Positions 9,470 through 18,660 of a stretch of 64,000 nt of DNA are shown piece after piece. The stretch is from Rhodocaloribacter litoris (lineage in GTDB: Bacteria > Bacteroidota > Rhodothermia > Rhodothermales > ISCAR-4553): NCBI RefSeq assembly GCF_011682235.2, contig NZ_CP076718.1, forward strand, positions 3,768,400 through 3,832,399, read 5' to 3'. Both the position numbers and the translations under genes were made by a program. Below the pieces are notes generated by a model. That model was not told the DNA's origin. It ran no database searches and was given only the letters and a program-made list of their open reading frames with translations. How positions within the stretch are numbered: position 1 is the stretch's first letter; the number at the start of each line of letters is the position of its first letter.

Positions 9470-10333
9470 ATGCCCGCAGATCCCGGAACCTTCGACGTCG
9501 AAGCCTACCGGCGGCAGGTCGAAGCGACGGCCGCCACCGTGCGCGAGCGGCTGCGCGTCGTGCCGCGCATAGGGCTCATTCTGGGCACCGGCCTCGGCAC
9601 CCTCGCCGACGAGATCGACGTCGACGTGACGATGCCCTACGAGACCCTGCCCCACTTCCCGCTCTCGACGGTCGAATCCCACCACGGAAAGCTGCTGGCC
9701 GGGCGCCTGGGCGGCGTGCCGGTCCTGGCCCTGCAGGGACGTTTTCACCTCTACGAAGGCTATTCTCCCCGGCAGGTGACCTTTCCCGTCCGGGTGCTGG
9801 GCGTCCTCGGCATCGAGACGCTCCTGATCTCGAACGCGGCGGGCGGCATGAACCCCCACTTCCGGCGGGGCGACCTGATGCTGGTCACCGACCACATCAA
9901 CCTGCAGGGAGCCAATCCCCTCGAAGGACCGAACATCGCCGAGTGGGGGCCGCGCTTTCCCGACATGAGCGAGCCCTACGACCCCGAACTGCGGCGCCTG
10001 GCCGAGGCCCGTGCGCTCGAGCTGGGGATCAAGTTGCAGCAGGGCGTGTATGTGGCCGTAACGGGACCCAACCTGGAAACCCGGGCCGAATACCGCTTTC
10101 TCCGCAGCATCGGAGCCGATGCCGTCGGGATGAGCACCGTGCCCGAGGTCATCGTCGCCCGGCACATGAACCTCCGGGTGATGGCCGTCTCCGTCATCAC
10201 GGACGAGTGCTTTCCGGATGCGCTGGAGCCGGTTTCCCTGGAAGAGGTGCTGGCCGCCGCCGCCGAGGCGGGACCCCGGCTGGCGGCGCTCACGAAGGCC
10301 GTCGTGACGGCCCTTGTCCCGGTAACCGGATAG
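9470..10333 (+). CDS. punA: Purine nucleoside phosphorylase, trimeric family I
   Basis: Phosphorolyses purine (deoxy)nucleosides to base and ribose 1-phosphate for salvage. The 287 residues show the trimeric PNP pattern: [14 protein letters not shown] (phosphate site), [61 protein letters not shown] with E203, and [19 protein letters not shown]. The base-specificity residue, Asn243 in human PNP, is Asp here (D245 in VITDEC). The spacing from E203 to D245 is 42 residues, the same as E201 to N243 in the human enzyme, which supports the alignment. This may allow 6-aminopurines such as adenosine as substrates. The gene starts 4 bases after the DivIVA-like stop, so the two are probably co-transcribed. 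Confidence 0.93.
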   Translation: MPADPGTFDVEAYRRQVEATAATVRERLRVVPRIGLILGTGLGTLADEIDVDVTMPYETLPHFPLSTVESHHGKLLAGRLGGVPVLALQGRFHLYEGYSPRQVTFPVRVLGVLGIETLLISNAAGGMNPHFRRGDLMLVTDHINLQGANPLEGPNIAEWGPRFPDMSEPYDPELRRLAEARALELGIKLQQGVYVAVTGPNLETRAEYRFLRSIGADAVGMSTVPEVIVARHMNLRVMAVSVITDECFPDALEPVSLEEVLAAAAEAGPRLAALTKAVVTALVPVTG

Positions 10334-10376
10334 GCTGCCCGGCAGCCGCGTATCGTGCCACCAGCCTGGCGTGATC

Positions 10377-11096
10377 ATGCACGAAGACGAAATCTGGGAC
10401 GAAGAGCGCTGGGAGGCGTTTCTGCGCGAGAACGACCGCCGTGTCAATCGCTTCATGGACCTGCTGTTCAACTTCCTCACGGAGCACCCCCTGCCCGAGG
10501 AAGGGGACGAGGCCGGCCGGCGCTTCTGGGAAAGCCAGCTCCGCGACTTCCTCGAAGGACAAGGCTTCTATCCGGAAGACCACGGGTATGGCTTCTTCTT
10601 CGATCTCTTCGATACCGAGGACGAAGCAGACGAGGAGGAGGCCGGCGTCGGGTGGTTCGGCCTGGAAGACGAGGAGGCCTTCGACGACGAGGCGCTCTTC
10701 GAGGACGCGTTGCAGAGCTTCCGGGAACTGCCGGTCTACCAGCAGGCCTTCCGGCTGGCCACCGAGGTGCTCGAATGGGCCAATGCCCTGCCCGGCGACG
10801 TCAAGGACAGCACGCTGGTTCAGTTCTGCACGCACGTCACCCAGATCCCGGCGAACATCGCCAAGGGGCACGGCATCGGCTACGAACGCGACATGATCGG
10901 CGGCAACATCGCCTGTGCCAAGCGAGGGCTGGCGGCCGCCAATGCCGCGCTGGGCCTGCTCCGTGAGATGAAGGCGGCCCCCTACATGCCCCCCGACGTG
11001 TACCGGCGCCTCTACGAACAGGCCTTCGAGGTGCGCAACGAACTGGGCCTGTACGTGCAGGATCTCCGCCGTCGCTTCGACCTGGGCATCGACTGA
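10377..11096 (+). CDS. Acidic N-terminal domain fused to S23-like four-helix bundle protein
   Basis: A 239-residue protein in two parts. Residues 1 to about 112 are strongly acidic and helical (runs such as DTEDEADEEEAG and EDEEAFDDEALFED), with no family I recognise. From about residue 115 (FRELPVYQQAFRLATEVLEW) to the end is a four-helix bundle of the 23S rRNA intervening-sequence (S23/IVP) type. The diagnostic stretch there is FCTHVTQIPANIAKGHGIGY and the family-typical end is LGLYVQDLRRRF. Stand-alone members are normally about 120 residues, so the acidic half is an addition. The ATG at 10377 was chosen over an in-frame GTG six bases earlier. Function is unknown: bundle proteins of this type are thought to bind nucleic acid, and the acidic half could bind a basic partner. 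Confidence 0.75.
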   Translation: MHEDEIWDEERWEAFLRENDRRVNRFMDLLFNFLTEHPLPEEGDEAGRRFWESQLRDFLEGQGFYPEDHGYGFFFDLFDTEDEADEEEAGVGWFGLEDEEAFDDEALFEDALQSFRELPVYQQAFRLATEVLEWANALPGDVKDSTLVQFCTHVTQIPANIAKGHGIGYERDMIGGNIACAKRGLAAANAALGLLREMKAAPYMPPDVYRRLYEQAFEVRNELGLYVQDLRRRFDLGID

Positions 11097-11268
11097 GCCG
11101 GTCGCGTTTCCGGTCGCCCGCGCCACCGTCACCCGTCTCCCCGGCGAAGGCGCCGCCGTGGCGCTTCAGCGTTTTTTCCCGAACCCGCCTTCCCGAATTG
11201 CGTATCTTTCGCGCCTGATTCATCGGTTTCTTTCCGCGCGCGGCCATTGCCTGGAGGCCCTTTCCGTC

Positions 11269-14200
11269 ATGACCTTTCCGGAAGTCAAACGCTTCGATCA
11301 TCCGGCGCTCGAACGCGAGATCCTTCGGTGGTGGAAGGAGCACGACATTTTCAAGAAGAGCATCGAGAAGCCCGCCGGGGCCCCCACGTTCTCTTTCTAT
11401 GAAGGCCCGCCGACCGCCAACGGGCAGCCCGGCATTCACCACGTCATGGCGCGGACGATCAAGGACACCTTCTGCCGGTTCAAAACCATGAAGGGGTTCC
11501 GGGTCGAGCGCAAGGCGGGATGGGACACGCACGGCCTGCCGGTCGAGATCGAGGTGGAGAAGGAGCTGGGGCTGGAAGGGCGGCATCAGGTCGAGTCCTA
11601 CGGCATCGAGAAGTACAACGCGGCCTGCCGGGAGAGCGTCCTCCGGTACAAGGCGCAGTGGGATGAACTGACCACGCGCATGGGCTACTGGGTGGATCTC
11701 GAACATCCCTACATCACCTTCGAGACGAAGTACATCGAGACCGTCTGGTGGTTGATCAAGCAGATCCACGAGAAGGGGCTGCTCTACAAGGGATACAAGA
11801 TCCAGTGGTACAGCCCGGGTTCGGGGACGGTCCTCTCCTCGCACGAGGTGAGCCTGGGATACCGGGAGGTGCAGGATCCGAGCGTCTACGTGCGTTTCCG
11901 GGCGACGGACGCACCGGAGACCTTCTTCCTGGCCTGGACCACCACGCCGTGGACCCTCATCTCGAATGCGGCGCTGGCCGTCGGGCCGGAGATCGACTAC
12001 GTGAAGGTGCGCCGGGAGGACCCCCACACCGGCACCGAGTACCTTATCCTGGCCCGCGATCGCCTCGAGGTGCTCCGCGAGGATTACGAGGTCGTGGCGA
12101 CGTTCAAGGGACGGGAACTCGTGGGGAAGACGTACGAACCGCTCTATCCCTACTTCACGCGGGAGGTGCCGCCCGGCCGCGCCTGGCGTGTGGTGCCGGC
12201 GGACTATGTCTCCACCGAGGACGGCACGGGCATCGTCCACACCGCCCCGGCCTTCGGTGCGGAAGACTTCGAGACGGCGAAGCGGGAAGGACTGCCGCTG
12301 CTCAACCCCATCGACGCGGAGGGCCGCTTCACCGACCAGGCCCGCCTGGTGGCCGGCCTCTGGTTCAAGGACGCCGATCGGGTCATCATCCGGGACCTGC
12401 GCGAGCGCGGCCTGCTCTACCGGCACGAGACCTACCTGCACAACTATCCCCACGACTGGCGGCGGGGCACGCCGCTGATGAGCTACCCCGTCGAAGGGTG
12501 GTTCATCCGCACGACCGCCGTCAAAGACCGGCTCATCGCGCTGAACGAGACGATCAACTGGCAGCCGGAGAGCATCGGCCGGGGGCGCTTCGGCGAATGG
12601 CTCCGCAACAACGTCGACTGGGCGCTCAGCCGCCGCCGCTACTGGGGGACCCCGCTGCCCGTCTGGGAGTCCGACGCACCAGGGTCCGACTACGTCGAGG
12701 TCATCGGCTCCATTGCCGAGCTGCGCCGGAAATGCGGGGACCAGTTGCCCGAACGGGACGACGAGATCGACCTGCACCGCCCCTTCGTGGACCGGCTCAC
12801 CTGGCCCGCTCCCGACGGCGGCACCATGCGCCGCGTCCCCGACCTCATCGACGTCTGGTTCGACTCCGGCGCCATGCCCTTCGCCCAGTGGCATTATCCC
12901 TTCGAAAACCGGGAAGCTTTTCGGCGCAGCTTCCCCGCCGACTTCATCGCCGAGGGCGTCGATCAGACGCGCGGGTGGTTCTACACGCTCCATGCCATCG
13001 CCACGATCGTCATGGACAGCGTGGCCTACAAGAACTGCGTCGTCAACGGGCTGGTGCTCGACGAGAAGGGCGAGAAAATGTCCAAGAGCCGGGGCAACGC
13101 CGTCAACCCCTTCGAGGTCATCGCCTCGCACGGCGCCGACCTCGTCCGGTGGTACATGATGAGCAACACCCCGCCGTGGGAAGACCTCAAGTTCTCCGAG
13201 CAGGGCATCCGCGAGACGCTGCGCAAGTTCTTCGGCACGCTCGGCAACGTGTACAACTTCTTCGCCACCTACGCGAACATCGACGGGTTCCGCTATGCCG
13301 AGCCGCGTGTGGCCGTGGCCGACCGGGCCGAGCTCGACCGCTGGATCATGAGCCGGCTGAACACGACCGTCGCCGAGGTGGATGCGGCGCTGGAAGCCTA
13401 TCACCCGACGAAGGCGGCCCGGGCCATCGAGCGCTTCGTGGACGAGCTCTCGAACTGGTACATCCGGCGGTCGCGGCGGCGTTTCTGGGCCAAGGCGGCC
13501 GCCCGGCAGGACGCCGAGGACAAGCTGGCCGCCTACCAGACCGTCTACGAATGCCTGATCGCCGTGGCGAAGCTGATGAGCCCCATCGCTCCCTTCTTCG
13601 GCGAATGGATCTACCGGGCCCTCAACGAGACCACCGGGCGGGAGGCCGCCGTCTCCGTTCACCTGGCCGACTTTCCCGTGGTTGAGCCGGAAGCCGTCGA
13701 TGCGGCGCTCGAGCACCGGATGGGGCTGGCCCGGACGATCTCGTCCGTCGTCCTCGCACTCCGCAACACGGCGGGCATCAACGTGCGGCAGCCCCTGCCC
13801 CGCATTCTGGTCGTCACCGGGGTGGGGGTCGAGCGGGAGGCCGTCGAGCAGGTGGAAGCCATCATCCGGGACGAGGTGAACGTGAAGGCCGTCGAGTACG
13901 TCGCCGGCACCAGCGGGGTGGTCCGGCGCTCGGCCAAGCCGAACTTCAAGGTGCTGGGGCGGCGGCTCGGCAAGCTCATGAAGCCGGTCAACGAGGCCGT
14001 ACGGGCCTTAAGTGACGACGCCATTGAACGATACCTGACGGACGGACGGCTGACCCTGCACGTAGACGGCCAGGAGGTGGCGCTCGGCCCGGGCGATCTC
14101 GAGGTCGTCAGCGAAGGCATCGAAGGCTGGCTTGTGGGGCAGGAGGGCGGCGTCACCGTCGCGCTCGACACCACGATCACCGACGAACTGCGCGCCGAAG

Positions 14201-14457
14201 GCCTGGCCCGTGAGACGGTCAACCGCATCCAGAACCTGCGCAAACAGGCCAACTTTGAGGTGACCGACCGCATTGCCGTCCGTTTCCGGGCCACCCCGCG
14301 CCTGCGCGAGGCCGTCCGCCGGCATGCCGAATGGATCCGGAACGAGACGCTCGCTCTTGAGTTGGAAGAAGCCACACATCCGGAAGGTGACCTCGTCGAA
14401 CGCTTCGAGATCGATGCCGAAGAGGTGACCGTGGGCGTACGCCGGATCGAGACGTGA
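11269..14457 (+). CDS. ileS: Isoleucine--tRNA ligase (GxHH signature variant)
   Basis: Class I aminoacyl-tRNA synthetase that charges tRNA-Ile; 1062 residues from the ATG at 11269 (GGAGG at 11253-11257). The first signature is in GPPTANGQPGIHHVMARTIK: residues 55-58 read Gly-Ile-His-His, so positions 1 and 3 of the usual HxGH are swapped. The second signature, GEKMSKSRGN, is at about 603-607. The editing (CP1) domain holds the TTTPWTLISNAALAVGP segment. The Ile-specific GWDTHGLPVE and DVWFDSGAMPFAQWHYPF are present. The C-terminal region is the long IleRS2/eukaryote-like type with no zinc-finger cysteine cluster. The GxHH form has been described in mupirocin hyper-resistant IleRS2 enzymes. 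Confidence 0.96.
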   Translation: MTFPEVKRFDHPALEREILRWWKEHDIFKKSIEKPAGAPTFSFYEGPPTANGQPGIHHVMARTIKDTFCRFKTMKGFRVERKAGWDTHGLPVEIEVEKELGLEGRHQVESYGIEKYNAACRESVLRYKAQWDELTTRMGYWVDLEHPYITFETKYIETVWWLIKQIHEKGLLYKGYKIQWYSPGSGTVLSSHEVSLGYREVQDPSVYVRFRATDAPETFFLAWTTTPWTLISNAALAVGPEIDYVKVRREDPHTGTEYLILARDRLEVLREDYEVVATFKGRELVGKTYEPLYPYFTREVPPGRAWRVVPADYVSTEDGTGIVHTAPAFGAEDFETAKREGLPLLNPIDAEGRFTDQARLVAGLWFKDADRVIIRDLRERGLLYRHETYLHNYPHDWRRGTPLMSYPVEGWFIRTTAVKDRLIALNETINWQPESIGRGRFGEWLRNNVDWALSRRRYWGTPLPVWESDAPGSDYVEVIGSIAELRRKCGDQLPERDDEIDLHRPFVDRLTWPAPDGGTMRRVPDLIDVWFDSGAMPFAQWHYPFENREAFRRSFPADFIAEGVDQTRGWFYTLHAIATIVMDSVAYKNCVVNGLVLDEKGEKMSKSRGNAVNPFEVIASHGADLVRWYMMSNTPPWEDLKFSEQGIRETLRKFFGTLGNVYNFFATYANIDGFRYAEPRVAVADRAELDRWIMSRLNTTVAEVDAALEAYHPTKAARAIERFVDELSNWYIRRSRRRFWAKAAARQDAEDKLAAYQTVYECLIAVAKLMSPIAPFFGEWIYRALNETTGREAAVSVHLADFPVVEPEAVDAALEHRMGLARTISSVVLALRNTAGINVRQPLPRILVVTGVGVEREAVEQVEAIIRDEVNVKAVEYVAGTSGVVRRSAKPNFKVLGRRLGKLMKPVNEAVRALSDDAIERYLTDGRLTLHVDGQEVALGPGDLEVVSEGIEGWLVGQEGGVTVALDTTITDELRAEGLARETVNRIQNLRKQANFEVTDRIAVRFRATPRLREAVRRHAEWIRNETLALELEEATHPEGDLVERFEIDAEEVTVGVRRIET

Positions 14458-14529
14458 CCGGGCAGCGGGGATGCCGTTGTGCCGGTTTACCCGTTTTATT
14501 TAATAAAGACCGTCAGTCGACGTTTGGCT

Positions 14530-14958
14530 ATGGCTGAGAGAAAGATGGAGTCTCCCGCTGGGGCGGGCACGGGAAAGGAGAAGCGCATCACCCCGTTCAC
14601 GGACGAGGAGCTCGAGTACTTCCGGCAGTTGATCTTGAAGAAGCGGCAGGCGGCCCTGGAAGACATCGAGCGGATGCGCGCCCAGCTCGCCGATGCACGC
14701 GAGCAGGCCGAGAACGATACGGCCTACAGCTTCCACATGGCCGATGCGGGCACCGACGCCATGGAGCGCGAAAAGCTTTACCTGATGATCGGGCGCCAGC
14801 AGAAATACATCGGCTACCTGGATCGGGCGCTCGAACGGATCGAGAACAAGACGTACGGCATCTGTAAGGTCACCGGAAAGCCCATTTCGAAGGAACGCCT
14901 GGAGGCCGTACCGCATACGGAGATCTCCATTGCGGCGAAGCTCAAACAGAAGCGCTGA
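14530..14958 (+). CDS. TraR/DksA-family protein with depleted zinc finger
   Basis: A 142-residue DksA/TraR relative. The N-terminal part (EEKRI... through about residue 100) is a two-helix coiled coil of the sort that enters the RNA polymerase secondary channel, containing AxNDTAYSFHMADAGTDAMEREK, in which the D-x-A-D-x-G-T-D tip is preserved. The C-terminal part keeps the family frame (YGICKVTGKPISKERLEAVPHT) but only one of the four zinc cysteines. This cysteine-poor form is usual in Bacteroidota. The ATG at 14530 fits better than the further upstream start. It precedes lspA by 82 bases, a pairing seen in several phyla. Confidence 0.85.
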   Translation: MAERKMESPAGAGTGKEKRITPFTDEELEYFRQLILKKRQAALEDIERMRAQLADAREQAENDTAYSFHMADAGTDAMEREKLYLMIGRQQKYIGYLDRALERIENKTYGICKVTGKPISKERLEAVPHTEISIAAKLKQKR

Positions 14959-15040
14959 GCGCGTCGGAGCCGGCCGGCGGGTGTGGCGGTTCCGGTCCCC
15001 CGGGATCGCCTTTTTTTCGCCCTGAAACGACAAAAGCGGT

Positions 15041-15724
15041 ATGCGCGCACTCTGGATCACGCTGGCGGTTGTGCTGGTCGATCAGGCGACGAAGATCGTC
15101 GTGCTCAACACCATGATGCGGCACGAGTCGATCCCGATCCTGGGGGACTGGCTCAAGCTGACCTTTACCGAAAACCCGGGGATGGCTTTCGGGATCACGT
15201 TCGGCCCACCGGTGCTGGTGACGGTCTTCTCCATCGTGGCCACGGCGCTGATCATCTTCTACATGGTGAAGATCGGGCGCGCATACTTTCCCTACCGGGC
15301 CAGCCTGGCCCTGGTGCTTGGCGGGGCCATCGGCAACATCATCGACCGGGTCTTCTACGGCGTGATCCTCGGCTACGACGGCCTGTTTCTGGGCCGGGTG
15401 GTCGACTTCATCCACGTCAACCTCTGGCGCGGCTACATCCCGGAGGCCATTCCGCTGGTCGGGGGCAGCTACATTGCCCTCTTTCCCATCTGGAACGTGG
15501 CGGATATGGCCATCGTGCTCGGGGTCGTCGGGATCCTTGTGTTTCAGCGAACCTTTCACGAGCGCCTGGCGGCGTTGCAGGGGCAGGCGGAGATGCCGCC
15601 CCGGGACGAGGAGGAGGCGGCTGCCCTCGCGATGCGGGCGGTGACGCGGAACGGGATGGCACCGGCGGCGACGGAAGACCCGGCGGTGGAGGAGGAACGC
15701 GACGGGAAGGCGCCTACCAGCTGA
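15041..15724 (+). CDS. lspA: Lipoprotein signal peptidase (signal peptidase II)
   Basis: Aspartic membrane protease that cleaves prolipoproteins before the lipidated cysteine. There are four predicted membrane segments in the first ~180 residues. Conserved blocks include the N-terminal VDQATKIVV, the TENPGMAFGI motif, GGAIGNIIDRVFYG with the first catalytic Asp, VVDFIHV, and FPIWNVADMAIVLG with the second catalytic Asp. The last ~45 residues are a charged extension (PPRDEEEAAALAMRAV onward) not needed for the fold. Its 3' end overlaps that of the convergent TonB-dependent receptor gene by 11 bases. Confidence 0.95.
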   Translation: MRALWITLAVVLVDQATKIVVLNTMMRHESIPILGDWLKLTFTENPGMAFGITFGPPVLVTVFSIVATALIIFYMVKIGRAYFPYRASLALVLGGAIGNIIDRVFYGVILGYDGLFLGRVVDFIHVNLWRGYIPEAIPLVGGSYIALFPIWNVADMAIVLGVVGILVFQRTFHERLAALQGQAEMPPRDEEEAAALAMRAVTRNGMAPAATEDPAVEEERDGKAPTS

Positions 15725-18521
15725 GGCGGACGGCAAGGGAGGCGTAGCGGGGCAGGAGGGGACGGTTTTCCACCTCCAGCAGGCCCGCCCGGTCGTTGCC
15801 GGCGGCGAAATAGGTGTCCGGGTTGTAGAAGAAGCGCCGGTCGGCCACGTTTTCCCGGTCGAGGAGGTTGAGCACGTCGGCCCGGGCTTGCAGGGTGGTG
15901 GCGCCGACGCGGAAGGTGTAGGCCAGGCTCACGTCCAGTTGCAGGATCGGCGGGAGGGGGTGGGTTTCGGGGCGGTCGAGCTGGTAGCCCAGGACCTGGT
16001 TGGCGATGCGGACGCGGGCGTCGTTGGAGACGCCCGTCTCGGCCAGTTCGGCCAGGATGCGGGAGAGGTCGTCGAGGTGGGCCCCGACGAAGTCGTAGTA
16101 GGATTTGCGGAAGCCCCAGGTTCGCCCCCAGATGCCGCGCCAGCGTGCCAGGAGGGTCAGGTCCGTCAGCGGCTGGAAGTCGAGGCGGAATTCGAGGTTG
16201 TGGGGTTCGATCCAGGGCACGCGGTGTACCTGGTTGCGGAACAGGTCGGAGATGCTGCGGCGGCTGTCGGTGTATTCGTAGCGGGCCAGGAGGCGGCCGG
16301 GGCCGAGGCTGCGTTCGATCTGGACGGCCGCGCCGTAGGTATGTCCCCGGCTGTCTTTGAGGAAGTCGCGCTGCGGCATGTTGTCGTCCTGGAGGGACGT
16401 CTCGGCGGCGTAGTCGATGGCCAGGATGTGGCGCTGGCGTTTGTAATAGCCTTCGAGGCGCAGGGCCCAGGCCTTGCCGGGGCGGTAGAGCACCTCGGCG
16501 GCGTAGTGGAGCGCCTGCGGGGGCGAGATGGTCGAGTCGACGGCCATCCAGAAACGGGTTTGCGAGACGAAGGAGCGCGGGCTCCGGCTGCTGACGTCGA
16601 ACTGGTTGACGTATTGCTGGTAGATGCCGGTGCCGAGGAAGAGCGAGAGCGCGCCGGCCGGTGTATCCTCCCAGTCGAAGCGGAGCGCCAGCCGCGGCTC
16701 GACGTAGAGCTTCCGGCGGGAGGCCAGGTAGGTGAACCGGCTGCCGGTTTCGAGGGTGAGGTGCGGGCCCAGCGAGAGGCGGTCTTCAGCGAACCCGCTC
16801 CAGCGCCAGCCGGCAAACCGGTGGCGGAGCGGGATCTGGGTGCCGGCCAGGGTGAAGTGGCTGGCCGTGTGGGTCAGCTCGGTGCCGCCACGCAGGAGGT
16901 GGCCTTCGGCCAGGCTGTAGTCGAGGGTGGTCGAGAGGGCCAGTTCCAGCACGCGGTTGGCGTCGCCGGTGGGGGAGGCCAGGCTCAGGCTGTCCGGGAC
17001 GCGGAAGCGGTGCTGCAGGTGGTAGAAGCTGCCGCGTGCCTGCACGCTGGCCAGCATCCGGGGGCCCAGGATCGACTCGAAGCGGGCCTGGGCGATGCCA
17101 TTGTCCCACCGGTAGGTGTCCGGAACGGTGGCGAGCAGTTCGAGGGGATCGGGATCGACGACGCCGGCGGGTTGGCCGGAGAACGCATTGCCCAGGCGCG
17201 TCCGGCCCCAGTAGACCGAGCCGGAGAGGAGGTGCAGGGGGCCGAAGCGCAGCCGCCCGGCCGTGTGGAGGTCGAGGAAATGAAGCCCGGGGTTCCCGAC
17301 CGATTCGAAGGCGCGGAAAGGGATGCTCTGGTCCGAGAAGGCGGAGAGGATGAACGTGTCGATGGTGTTCCAGTCGCGCAGCAGGGTCTGGAGGGGGGTG
17401 GGGGCGTAGAGGTTCCACAGCCCGATGCGCCCCGCCATCATCAAGGTCTTTTCGATCCCGCCGGGAGCGGTGTGGTGCAGCCCGAGGCGGGTGTTGATGC
17501 TGAGCGGATCCACCTGCACGTCGAGGCGGCGGGGGGCCGTGGCCGGCAGGACGTGGGTGGCCTCGATGACCCCGGCGATCTGGCTCCCGACCGATGCGCC
17601 GAAGCCGGCCTTGTGGACGGTGATCTGTTCCAGCGCAAAGGGGCTGAACGGGCCGGTGAAGCTCGTCACGTTGAGCGGGATGAAGACCGGGGCCCCGTCG
17701 AGGCGGAACTGGTGTTCACCGGCCGCGCCGCCCTGGACGTGGAGATCGGCGGTCACGTCGCTGACGCGGACACCCATCAGGGCGTCGAGGGTGCCGAGCA
17801 CGTCGGAGCCGCCGGGTGCCGGCAGGCCGGGGGTGTCGGGGTGTTCGAGTTCGGACGTCCCGAGCAGCCGGGAGTGCCGCTGCCCCGCCATCCCGTCGAC
17901 GACGATGGGGTTGACCAGGATGGGCCTGGATTGGAGCGGCAACTCGATGCGGGCCAGGCCGCCGGGCGGTACGACGACCGTCCGGGTGACGCTCTGGTAT
18001 CCCAGGTGGGAGGCGGTGATGCGGTAGGTGCCGGGCAACAGGCGGGCGAAAGAGAACCAGCCGGCTTCGTTGGTGGCCCGGCCCGAGGCGTCGGCCAGCA
18101 CCACGTTCGCATAGGAGAGCGGGCGTCCCGTCTCGGCGTCGGTCACGCGGCCGCTCAGGTTGCCGTAGAGCGGCGCCGTGCGGGTGATCGAGGTGAGGAC
18201 GTACGTGCCCGTGGAGAGGCGGTAATAGTCCAGCCCGGTTCCCTGTAACAGGCACCGCAGCACGTCTTCGATGACGGCGTCGTGGATGACGCAGTGCACG
18301 CGCCGGCCGTTGATGAGGGCCGGGTCCCAGCCCACGTCGAGCCTGGAGGCGGTGATGAGCTGTTCGAGGGCCTCCTCCAGCAACACGCCCCGCCAGGCAA
18401 AGCTGTAGTGCTCTGCCGCCGGCTGGGATCCGGTCTGTGCCGGCGCCGGGGTGATCCCGGCTAAGAATCCCAGCAGCGACAGAAAGCCCCGGACGGCGCG
18501 GGCAGACGGGCGCGGGATCAT
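15714..18521 (-). CDS. TonB-dependent outer-membrane receptor with N-terminal STN signalling domain
   Basis: FecA-type receptor of 935 residues. From the Met at 18521: signal peptide (about 1-28, ending PAPAQ), STN/secretin-type signalling domain (about 35-105), carboxypeptidase-regulatory-like beta sandwich (GRVTDAETGRPLSYANVVL, about 120-200), plug (VLGTLDALMGVRVSDVTAD to IAGVIEAT), then a 22-strand barrel ending in Trp (AVRLSW), a normal outer-membrane C-terminus. The STN domain should contact the FecR protein encoded just upstream, so ligand binding would activate the ECF sigma factor. It is a classical receptor, not a SusC, and no SusD follows. The ligand is not evident. The 3' end overlaps lspA by 11 bases. 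Confidence 0.88.
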   Translation of the reverse strand: MIPRPSARAVRGFLSLLGFLAGITPAPAQTGSQPAAEHYSFAWRGVLLEEALEQLITASRLDVGWDPALINGRRVHCVIHDAVIEDVLRCLLQGTGLDYYRLSTGTYVLTSITRTAPLYGNLSGRVTDAETGRPLSYANVVLADASGRATNEAGWFSFARLLPGTYRITASHLGYQSVTRTVVVPPGGLARIELPLQSRPILVNPIVVDGMAGQRHSRLLGTSELEHPDTPGLPAPGGSDVLGTLDALMGVRVSDVTADLHVQGGAAGEHQFRLDGAPVFIPLNVTSFTGPFSPFALEQITVHKAGFGASVGSQIAGVIEATHVLPATAPRRLDVQVDPLSINTRLGLHHTAPGGIEKTLMMAGRIGLWNLYAPTPLQTLLRDWNTIDTFILSAFSDQSIPFRAFESVGNPGLHFLDLHTAGRLRFGPLHLLSGSVYWGRTRLGNAFSGQPAGVVDPDPLELLATVPDTYRWDNGIAQARFESILGPRMLASVQARGSFYHLQHRFRVPDSLSLASPTGDANRVLELALSTTLDYSLAEGHLLRGGTELTHTASHFTLAGTQIPLRHRFAGWRWSGFAEDRLSLGPHLTLETGSRFTYLASRRKLYVEPRLALRFDWEDTPAGALSLFLGTGIYQQYVNQFDVSSRSPRSFVSQTRFWMAVDSTISPPQALHYAAEVLYRPGKAWALRLEGYYKRQRHILAIDYAAETSLQDDNMPQRDFLKDSRGHTYGAAVQIERSLGPGRLLARYEYTDSRRSISDLFRNQVHRVPWIEPHNLEFRLDFQPLTDLTLLARWRGIWGRTWGFRKSYYDFVGAHLDDLSRILAELAETGVSNDARVRIANQVLGYQLDRPETHPLPPILQLDVSLAYTFRVGATTLQARADVLNLLDRENVADRRFFYNPDTYFAAGNDRAGLLEVENRPLLPRYASLAVRLSW

Positions 18522-18660
18522 GGGAAGGCTCGGGGAAACGGGACAGGCCGACACTCGGCGCAAAAAACAAAGACCGTGTGTCCGGGTTCCCTCGGTCTCC
18601 GCACGGATCTCACCGGATGCGCCCGCGGAGGCCGGGCCGCCTCATACGGTCCCGCTCCGG

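Noticed and set aside
10837-13716. Long open frame (959 codons) on the minus strand opposite ileS
   Set aside because: It mirrors the codon structure of ileS; the protein is His/Gly/Arg/Val-rich with no recognisable domain. High-GC third positions create such frames.
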